5,890 bases of DNA from G001797105 sp964528155 (GTDB lineage: Bacteria > Chloroflexota > Anaerolineae > Anaerolineales > E44-bin32). Where the stretch lies: the NCBI GenBank assembly GCA_964528155.1, contig CAZGRL010000197.1, positions 1 to 5,890 on the forward strand. The letters run 5' to 3'. The notes below the pieces were generated by a model, which did not search any database, was not told the origin of the DNA, and saw nothing but the letters and a program-made list of their open reading frames with translations. The translations under genes were made by a program, and so were the position numbers. Shown here one piece after another: positions 1 to 4,550 of the stretch (position 1 is the first letter of the stretch; the number at the start of each line of letters is the position of its first letter).

Positions 1-240
1 TCAGCAAACCGAGCCATAGGGCCGCATCGCGTGGCTGAGCGCCGCGCCCCGATCGATCTTCGGCTTCCCCATGCCATGGACACGTTCGATGGCGATGGCA
101 GTCGGCGCGCGGAAGCCCCCACCGGAGCATGAACCGCGCCACATGATCCACATCGCTCATCCGAGCTGATCTAGAATAGATTGTTGGGCAAGTCTACGCC
201 GGCCCAGGATGCATCGAGGCGAGCCAGCCGCGTGTGACCA
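1..240. other. upstream region without a supported gene
   Basis: No coding region is convincing here. On the minus strand two short frames are open toward the window edge, one starting at an ATG at 160 and one at an ATG at 153 that stops at base 1. Neither has a recognisable motif or ribosome binding site. An in-frame TGA at 235-237 blocks upstream extension of the following gene. The AT-richer patch near 168-184 could contain a promoter for that gene, but I cannot place a convincing -35/-10 pair. Confidence 0.5.
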
Positions 241-244
241 ATGC

Positions 245-254
245 AGGAAAGGGG
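245..254 (+). promoter_or_regulatory. ribosome binding site that decides the acyl-CoA dehydrogenase start
   Basis: The purine run AGGAAAGGGG lies 7 bases before the ATG at 262. The alternative in-frame ATG at 241 would put this run inside the gene and has no Shine-Dalgarno sequence before it, so 262 is the preferred start. Confidence 0.7.
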
Positions 255-261
255 CAAACCG

Positions 262-1524
262 ATGTTCTATGAAGACTTGATGACCGACGAAGAACGAGCG
301 ATCCAGCAGGAGGTGCGGGCTTTCGTGCGCGACCAGGTTCCGCACGACCTGCCCCGGGCGCTGGATCGGGATGAGATCCAATACCCGCGCCACTTCGTCT
401 TGCAGCTGGCCGAGCACAATCTGCTGGGATTGCGCTTCGACCCGCGGTGGGGCGGGCGCGGGCTTCCCTGGACGGCGGAGGTGATCGCCGAAGAGGAGAT
501 CGGTGTGCTAGGCACCACGCTGGGCTGTGCCTTCGTCATGCCCTCGATTGTGGGCGAAGCGCTGAACATCTTTGGAACCGATGCACAAAAAGAGCGCTAT
601 CTAGCTCCGATGTTGAAGGGCGAGCTGATCTCCGCCGAGGCGCTCACCGAGCCGCGCGGCGGCTCGGATTTCTTCGGTGCCACATCTCGCGCCGAGTTGC
701 AGGGTGACACATTCGTGATCAATGGCCAAAAGCGTTTTGTCGTGGGAGCCACCGAGGCGGATTACTTCCTCGTCTACTGCCGCACCAATTTCGACGAGTC
801 CGCCCATCCGCATCGGCGCATCAGCGCCATCCTGGTCGAGCGCAGTCCGGGGGTGAAGACCGAGTACCAGTATGGACTCATGGGCACCCGCGGCGGCGGC
901 ACCGGCCGGATCGTCTTCAGGGATGTGGAGGTGCCTCGCCACAATCTGGTCGGCGAGTTGCACGGCGGAGCGGATGTGTTCAACCAGATGATGATCCCCG
1001 AACGCCTGACCTCTGCCGCCGCCAGCCTGGGGGCGCGTGCCGCGCTGGAAATCGCAGCCCGCTACAGCGACAAGCGCCACGCCTTCGGAGAGCGGATCCG
1101 CCGCTTCGAGGGGGTCAGCTTCATGATCGCCGACGCGATCACGCGGCTGGACGCCGCCCGTGCGTTGGTCTACATGGCCGCACGCGCCGTCGATCGAAAC
1201 GCGCCCAACTGCCGGCGTCTGGCAAGCGAGGCCAAGAAGTTCGCCACGGATACAGCCTGGGCGGTCTCCAACCTGGCGATGCAGGTCATGGGCGGGATCG
1301 GCTACACGGATATCTACCCGGTGGAACGCATGGTCCGCGATTTACGCCTGACGCAGATCTGGACCGGCACGAACGAGATCATGAACCTGCTGATCCAACA
1401 CGAATACTACGCGGAAGTGCTGGAGGAGGCGGCGAATCGGCGCGACGTCGAGTTGGATGCCATTTCACACGACGCCCAGGCCGAAAAGGTCTTCACCGAC
1501 GAAGATCAGCTGCGGGCTCTTTGA
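262..1524 (+). CDS. acyl-CoA dehydrogenase family protein (FAD-dependent)
   Basis: Predicted cytoplasmic flavoenzyme that oxidises an acyl-CoA to the trans-2-enoyl-CoA and passes electrons to electron-transfer flavoprotein; the substrate cannot be read from the sequence. It is 420 residues from the ATG at 262. Numbering here counts from the ATG at 241 (427 residues). The three family domains follow in order: N-terminal helices about 15-125, beta domain about 130-230 with ALTEPRGGSD at 134-143, and C-terminal helices about 240-390 with RHAFG at 279-283, QVMGGIGY at 348-355 and GTNEIM at 376-381. The glutamate of the YEGT motif, catalytic in medium- and short-chain enzymes, is Thr375. Glu254 in IPERL fits the alternative base used by long-chain and isovaleryl-CoA dehydrogenases. 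A charged tail of about 37 residues extends beyond the usual end. The family is certain; the substrate is not. Confidence 0.95.
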   Translation: MFYEDLMTDEERAIQQEVRAFVRDQVPHDLPRALDRDEIQYPRHFVLQLAEHNLLGLRFDPRWGGRGLPWTAEVIAEEEIGVLGTTLGCAFVMPSIVGEALNIFGTDAQKERYLAPMLKGELISAEALTEPRGGSDFFGATSRAELQGDTFVINGQKRFVVGATEADYFLVYCRTNFDESAHPHRRISAILVERSPGVKTEYQYGLMGTRGGGTGRIVFRDVEVPRHNLVGELHGGADVFNQMMIPERLTSAAASLGARAALEIAARYSDKRHAFGERIRRFEGVSFMIADAITRLDAARALVYMAARAVDRNAPNCRRLASEAKKFATDTAWAVSNLAMQVMGGIGYTDIYPVERMVRDLRLTQIWTGTNEIMNLLIQHEYYAEVLEEAANRRDVELDAISHDAQAEKVFTDEDQLRAL

Positions 1525-1711
1525 GCCTGGGAGGGGGTGCCCGGCGGACGTAGAGTGGAATGTCAGTCGGCTGTAAGTCTGGAATGGGTCGCGGAGACCG
1601 ATAATGGAGTCACCGGAGAGAGCGATGCGACGCCGGTCCTTGAGTGGAGCAAGCGGGTTGCCGAGGTCGAAGGAAATTCGTCCAGCGGCCGGGCCAGCTG
1701 GGAGCCAAGAC
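1525..1711. other. intergenic gap after the acyl-CoA dehydrogenase
   Basis: The frame of the downstream small gene is open back to an ATG at 1604, but that extension is Arg/Ser/Pro-rich, lacks hydrophobic structure and has no ribosome binding site, so I treat it as non-coding. Directly after the stop codon, GCC-GGG (1525-1531, with one bulged T) can pair with CCCGGC (1540-1545). This is a weak hairpin without a T-run, so termination here is doubtful and read-through into the small membrane gene is possible. Confidence 0.4.
1700..1704 (+). promoter_or_regulatory. ribosome binding site of the small membrane protein
   Basis: GGGAG lies 7 bases before the ATG at 1712. It supports that start over the in-frame ATG at 1604, because the hydrophobic protein begins exactly at 1712. 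Confidence 0.55.
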
Positions 1712-1933
1712 ATGACCTGGATCCTGGTCGCCCTGCTGGCATACGCCCTACTTGGAGCGACCCTCGTGGCGTACAACATGAGGGAGATGCAGGTTTCCGC
1801 AAGCCCACGCGAATGGGCGCTTCTCATCCTCCTCTGGCCTCTTATGCTGCGGTTCTTCCTTCAACTGGCGGTGCTCCAGGCGGAAATGCACGGGTTGGAG
1901 CGTTGGGGAGAAAGCCGGGCCAAGAAGCGATGA
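1712..1933 (+). CDS. small two-helix membrane protein, unknown function
   Basis: A 73-residue protein of no family I recognise. Residues about 3-21 are almost entirely hydrophobic (WILVALLAYALLGATLVAY) and form a first membrane helix. A short polar loop with Arg24, Glu25, Arg33 and Glu34 follows. A second hydrophobic stretch at about 35-56 contains LLILLWPLMLRFFL. The C-terminus is hydrophilic and ends in the basic run RAKKR, which would favour a cytoplasmic end by the positive-inside rule. The start at 1712 fits the ribosome binding site and the point where membrane-protein composition begins. It lies 187 bases after the acyl-CoA dehydrogenase on the same strand and is convergent with the next gene. 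No motif suggests a function. Coding status is inferred from composition and start signals. Confidence 0.6.
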   Translation: MTWILVALLAYALLGATLVAYNMREMQVSASPREWALLILLWPLMLRFFLQLAVLQAEMHGLERWGESRAKKR

Positions 1934-1992
1934 CACCGGGCCGCACCTCAATCTGATCCACCGAAGCTGAAGTCGGATGCAGCCGAAATGCA

Positions 1993-2018
1993 AGGCGGAG
2001 GGTCGTATCCCTCCGCCT
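1993..2018. terminator. hairpin between convergent genes, likely bidirectional terminator
   Basis: AGGCGGAGGG (1993-2002) and CCCTCCGCCT (2009-2018) form a perfect 10-bp stem around a 6-base loop. It lies 59 bases after the small membrane gene and 46 bases beyond the stop of the minus-strand SRPBCC gene. Neither side has a clean T-run; the minus-strand side has the better T content (TTGCATTT). Placement between two gene ends is the main argument for termination in both directions. Confidence 0.6.
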
Positions 2019-2064
2019 CGATGCGCCCCGCTGAATAGAGCCGTCTGTCAGCTCTTCATGCTGC

Positions 2065-2496
2065 CTATGCCTCCAGGCGGTCCTTCAGATTTGCCAGTAC
2101 AGTTTCCGCCTCGCGCTCATTGAACCTGAGGACAAAGGCCTCCGCCACTTTGCCTAGGACCGGAACAGGCACCTTATAGTCCACGTCCACGCTGACGCGT
2201 GTGCCTTCACCCTCCGGTTTGTATTCGTAGGTGAATGTACTCTCGATGCCGCCTTTGGACTTGGTGACGATCCGCTCGTTCTTGACGAGCTCCATTGTCT
2301 CGGTCAAGCCCTCCAATCGGATCCCGGCCATCTTGTAGGTCCAGCGGTATTTCATGCCGCCCCCTGGAAGCTGCTCGACATCCTTGACTTCCATCATGCT
2401 GGGCCAGTATTCAATTTGGTTGGCGGGATTGGAGTGATAAGCGAAGACCTCGTCGACGGGCGCGTTGATGAGAATGTCTCGGGTGATCTTTGCCAT
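2065..2496 (-). CDS. SRPBCC-fold protein (polyketide cyclase/dehydrase-like)
   Basis: A 143-residue single-domain protein of the START-like/SRPBCC superfamily, which forms a helix-grip fold with a deep hydrophobic pocket. Residues 1-36 show the typical opening: a first strand, then NAPVDEVFAY (11-20), then a helix and loop with NPANQIEYWPSM (23-34). Alternating strands cover about 46-108, including YRWTYKMAGI and TFTYEYKPEGEGTRVSVDVDY. The C-terminal helix (about 113-143) closes the pocket and ends in LKDRLEA. Length is normal for a stand-alone domain. No catalytic residue can be assigned, so it may bind, carry or modify a hydrophobic ligand. The start at 2496 is preferred over the ATG at 2514 because a Shine-Dalgarno sequence lies between them and the family's first strand begins just after 2496. 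It is transcribed alone. Confidence 0.85.
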   Translation of the reverse strand: MAKITRDILINAPVDEVFAYHSNPANQIEYWPSMMEVKDVEQLPGGGMKYRWTYKMAGIRLEGLTETMELVKNERIVTKSKGGIESTFTYEYKPEGEGTRVSVDVDYKVPVPVLGKVAEAFVLRFNEREAETVLANLKDRLEA

Positions 2497-2503
2497 AACC
2501 GTG

Positions 2504-2511
2504 GCTCCCTT
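2504..2511 (-). promoter_or_regulatory. ribosome binding site that decides the SRPBCC start
   Basis: On the minus strand this reads AAGGGAGC, ending 7 bases before the ATG at 2496. The ATG at 2514 would place this site inside the gene. Confidence 0.65.
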
Positions 2512-2514
2512 CAT

Positions 2515-3118
2515 CGAGCTGACGACAGGAAAACTCCCTGCAACGGGGCAGGCGGAAGGATGCCCACACGCGAATCATGGCAACGGTAAGGGGACAGGTA
2601 GCGGTGCCAGATCGTGGAGGAGCCTGCCTGGATGGAAAGGCTCGACCTTGCGAGGACCCGGACTTCCTTCATGTGCAACCGGATTGAGCAGCTGCGGTAT
2701 GGCTGGCGGGCCTCGCCCGACGCCAAGCCTGAACCTCCCCCGCCATCCGGTTTGTGGGACCCATATCCCGCCTTAATCCATCATACAGCCGGAAGCAAGT
2801 CGGTTCAATCCGCGTCGTGTTTCGGAGGCGTCTCCCCTGACTCCGACTGTCTCCCCCATTCGAGCGAGGCGACGAATCGACGTTGACCCCGAGCCCCACG
2901 CTCGCCAACCAGATCTATGTCGACGACAGACTTGGGAAGGTCGCCGGATGCTCGTGGGCCTGATGGCCAGGGGCCAGACACCCATTTCTTTCGCCTCTTC
3001 ATGAGAACGGCCGAATTGATCGGATCGAGTGATCCCCGGGCTCTCAGCTTGGGGATCTTCTTCCTGGCCCCCGGTTGACTGCGGGGCCCGCGAAAGTAGA
3101 CCGATCCTGGACAAGAGC
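2515..3118. other. long intergenic region without a supported gene
   Basis: About 600 bases separate two divergent genes. Frames open here on both strands read as low-information, Arg/Ser/Pro-rich peptides without ribosome binding sites. The least poor candidate is a 53-codon frame at 2917-3078 (+), which has a hydrophobic C-terminal half (FFRLFM, LGIFFLAPG) but no Shine-Dalgarno sequence. No promoter for the minus-strand SRPBCC gene is clear: TTGCCA on the minus strand near 2575-2580 resembles a -35 box but has no matching -10. No tRNA or known riboswitch was recognised. The only marked structure is the inverted repeat at 3031-3057. Confidence 0.5.
3031..3057. repeat. 7-bp inverted repeat upstream of the FAS1 promoter
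   Basis: GATCCCC (3031-3037) and GGGGATC (3051-3057) are perfect inverted copies around 13 bases. The plus-strand flank TTCTTCC is only mildly T-rich. It could be a weak terminator isolating the downstream promoter, or chance in GC-rich DNA. Confidence 0.35.
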
Positions 3119-3147
3119 TTGAAACCTTATACAAAAGGTTGAATAAA
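3119..3147 (+). promoter_or_regulatory. sigma70-like promoter for the FAS1 lipoprotein gene
   Basis: TTGAAA (3119-3124, 5 of 6 to TTGACA) is followed after exactly 17 bases by AATAAA (3142-3147, 4 of 6 to TATAAT). The stretch is much richer in A and T than its surroundings. Transcription would begin near 3154, giving a leader of about 70 bases. Confidence 0.5.
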
Positions 3148-3155
3148 CCTTGTGT
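3131..3155. promoter_or_regulatory. 25-bp dyad overlapping the -10 box, candidate operator
   Basis: The arms ACAAAAGGTT (3131-3140) and AACCTTGTGT (3146-3155) match as an inverted repeat at 9 of 10 positions, with spacer GAATA. A third half-site, AACCTT at 3123-3128, sits in the promoter spacer and also pairs with AAGGTT at 3135-3140. A dimeric regulator bound here would cover the -10 element, so repression is the simplest reading. No regulator gene is visible in the window. Confidence 0.5.
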
Positions 3156-3208
3156 GGATGGGAAACTCCTTGCGTAGTCACTTATCGGGAACCTCGGCAA
3201 CGTTGTAC

Positions 3209-3215
3209 AAAGGAG
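3209..3215 (+). promoter_or_regulatory. strong ribosome binding site of the FAS1 gene
   Basis: AAAGGAG lies 7 bases before the ATG at 3223 and is the best Shine-Dalgarno match in the window. The 8-base palindrome TTGTACAA (3203-3210) abuts and overlaps its first bases. Confidence 0.75.
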
Positions 3216-3222
3216 AAGAAAG

Positions 3223-4185
3223 ATGAAACGCATGTTCGTCCCCGCCCTGCTGGTTGCGCTGAGTTTGCTTGCAACCGCCTGTGGCGCCGCCGCCACGGCC
3301 GTGCCCCAGCCGACCGCAGAGCTCGAGCCGACGGAGGCCCCTTCGATGGAGAGTATTGTCGACGTGGCCGTCGCCGATGGCCGCTTCACCACCTTGGTCG
3401 GCGCACTGCAGTCCACCGGATTGGCCGAGGCGCTCCAGGGTGATGGCCCCTTCACCGTCTTCGCCCCGACCGATGATGCCTTCGCCGCGCTGCCGGCCGG
3501 AACGCTCGAAAGCCTTTCGACCGAGCAATTGGCCAACATCCTTCGCTACCACGTGGTCTCCGGTAAGGTGATAGCCGCAGACGCCATGGGATTGGACGGC
3601 CAAAAAGCGGACACGCTCCTCGAGGGCAAGCAGGTCTCGATCTCCGTCGACGGTGACACGGTGCGCATCAACAACGCCGCTGTCATCATCCCCGACATCG
3701 AGACCTCCAACGGCGTGATCCACGTGATCGATCAAGTGCTCCTGCCTCCGGCGGATGAGCCGATGGCCGAGATGGGTTCGATCGTGGATATCGCCGTATC
3801 CGATGGTCGCTTCACCACTCTCGTCGGCGCCCTGCAGGCCACCGGACTGGCCGAGGCGCTCCAGGGCGAGGGCCCCTTCACCGTCTTCGCCCCGACCGAT
3901 GACGCCTTCGCCGCGCTGCCAGGCGGGACCCTTGAAAGCTTGTCCTCCGAGCAGTTGGCCGACATCCTGCTCTACCATGTCGTCTCAGGCAGGGTGATGG
4001 CCGCAGACGCGGTTGCCCTGGACGGCCAGATGGCCGACACCCTGCTCAATGGCAAACAGATCTCGATCTCCGTCGACGGGGGCACGGTACGGATCAATAA
4101 TGCGGCCGTGATCATCCCCGACATCGTGGCCTCGAATGGTGTGATCCACGTCATCGACAGCGTGCTTCTGCCTCCGGCGGGGTAA
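3223..4185 (+). CDS. lipoprotein with two tandem FAS1 (fasciclin) domains
   Basis: A 320-residue secreted lipoprotein. Residues 1-19 form a signal peptide (basic MKRM, then a hydrophobic core) ending in LATAC; Cys20 is the predicted lipidation site, anchoring the protein to the outer face of the membrane. A Pro/Glu/Thr-rich linker spans 21-43. Two FAS1 domains follow at about 44-177 and 186-319. Each carries the family hallmarks FTVFAPTDDAF, YHVVSG and NGVIHVID-x-VLLPP. FAS1 domains are known in cell-adhesion and matrix proteins, so a surface or adhesion role is likely but unproven. The two domains are 115/134 identical without gaps, which indicates a recent duplication or homogenisation. The gene has its own promoter, candidate operator and terminator, so it is probably monocistronic and regulated. 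Confidence 0.93.
   Translation: MKRMFVPALLVALSLLATACGAAATAVPQPTAELEPTEAPSMESIVDVAVADGRFTTLVGALQSTGLAEALQGDGPFTVFAPTDDAFAALPAGTLESLSTEQLANILRYHVVSGKVIAADAMGLDGQKADTLLEGKQVSISVDGDTVRINNAAVIIPDIETSNGVIHVIDQVLLPPADEPMAEMGSIVDIAVSDGRFTTLVGALQATGLAEALQGEGPFTVFAPTDDAFAALPGGTLESLSSEQLADILLYHVVSGRVMAADAVALDGQMADTLLNGKQISISVDGGTVRINNAAVIIPDIVASNGVIHVIDSVLLPPAG
3352..4179 (+). repeat. in-gene tandem duplication encoding the two FAS1 domains
   Basis: Copy 1 is 3352-3753 and copy 2 is 3778-4179, a period of 426 bases including a 24-base linker. Divergence is uneven. In the first 72 bases compared (3355-3426 against 3781-3852) I count 14 differences. In the next stretch (3424-3494 against 3850-3920) I count 3 in 71. 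The conserved stretch encodes the FTVFAPTDDAF core. Confidence 0.9.
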
Positions 4186-4226
4186 GCAGACCGAATCATC
4201 CCTGAGGGCGCAATCCGATGGAAGGT

Positions 4227-4317
4227 GGCGCCCCCAGAATACCTGAAGCGAACGGGCCGGTGACAAACCACCGGCCCGTCTTCGTGTTCTGCTCATCGGA
4301 TATACTTCGGGGGCGCC
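4227..4317. repeat. 9-bp inverted repeat flanking the FAS1 terminator
   Basis: GGCGCCCCC (4227-4235) and GGGGGCGCC (4309-4317) are perfect inverted copies that enclose the terminator hairpin. Two pairings compete with this long-range one: GGGCGC (4206-4211) with GCGCCC (4228-4233), and GGGGG (4309-4313) with CCCCC (4320-4324). Confidence 0.55.
4252..4290 (+). terminator. terminator of the FAS1 gene
   Basis: ACGGGCCGGTG (4252-4262) and CACCGGCCCGT (4269-4279) form a perfect 11-bp GC-rich stem with a 6-base loop. The tail CTTCGTGTTCT is moderately T-rich. It lies 67 bases after the FAS1 stop codon. Confidence 0.8.
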
Positions 4318-4490
4318 GTCCCCCTATCGTTGGTCACCAATCCGAGGGCGTTCGATTTGCAGATCGGATCGAATGCCCTGCCCCCCCTCACAGACCCGTG
4401 AGCGAAACAACACCTCCCGGGGGTCTACTACCGAGGTCATTCAGGAGCCAACACACAGAGAATAATCGCCTCCTTCCCAGTGGCTTTTTC
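4308..4490 (+). other. hairpin-rich intergenic segment, candidate structured RNA or leader
   Basis: Four local stem-loops follow one another. H1 pairs 4309-4313 with 4320-4324. H2 pairs AGGGCGTTCGAT (4345-4356) with ATCGAATGCCCT (4368-4379), one G-U wobble; it can extend inward by three more pairs (two of them G-U) to a 5-base loop. H3 pairs CTCAC (4387-4391) with GTGAG (4398-4402). H4 pairs ACCTC (4412-4416) with GAGGT (4433-4437), plus an inner GGT/ACC. Further on, AGCCA (4446-4450) can pair with TGGCT (4481-4485), which runs straight into TTTT. A TATACT hexamer at 4301-4306 precedes the set. Only H2 is strong alone. No known RNA family was recognised. Confidence 0.35.
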
Positions 4491-4493
4491 TCC

Positions 4494-4521
4494 TTGTTGC
4501 CCCCTCCGGATCGGCTATACT
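4494..4521 (+). promoter_or_regulatory. candidate promoter of the kinase gene
   Basis: TATACT (4516-4521) matches TATAAT at 5 of 6 positions and lies 16 bases after TTGTTG (4494-4499), a weak -35 box (3 of 6). Transcription would start near 4528, leaving a leader of about 23 bases before the ATG at 4551. Confidence 0.45.
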
Positions 4522-4550
4522 TGCGCCTCAATCCCCTGTGGAATGTCAGC

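Noticed and set aside
1..160. Minus-strand frames of about 50 codons, one with a loosely thiolase-like ending (GKPKIDRGAALSHA)
   Set aside because: The resemblance is vague, the thiolase signature residues are not in register, no ribosome binding site is seen, and several frames are open here because of base composition.
1537..1956. Plus-strand frame of 139 codons overlapping the small membrane gene
   Set aside because: Low-information composition, no ribosome binding site, and it overlaps a better candidate in another frame.
2917..3078. 53-codon plus-strand frame with a hydrophobic C-terminal half
   Set aside because: No Shine-Dalgarno sequence, no recognised motif and an inverted repeat inside it; kept only as a weak candidate in the gap description.
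2805..3978. Long minus-strand frames opposite the FAS1 gene (244 and 266 codons)
   Set aside because: They are antisense shadows of a clear FAS1 gene; high GC with the FAS1 codon pattern keeps the opposite frames open.
4341..4380. TTCGATT resembling a tRNA T-loop
   Set aside because: The flanking bases do not form a T-arm, and no acceptor, D or anticodon arms can be drawn; the segment folds as a single long hairpin instead.
1555..4549. Exact 12-base match GTGGAATGTCAG at 1555-1566 and 4538-4549
   Set aside because: About one such match is expected by chance in a window of this size, and the contexts differ.
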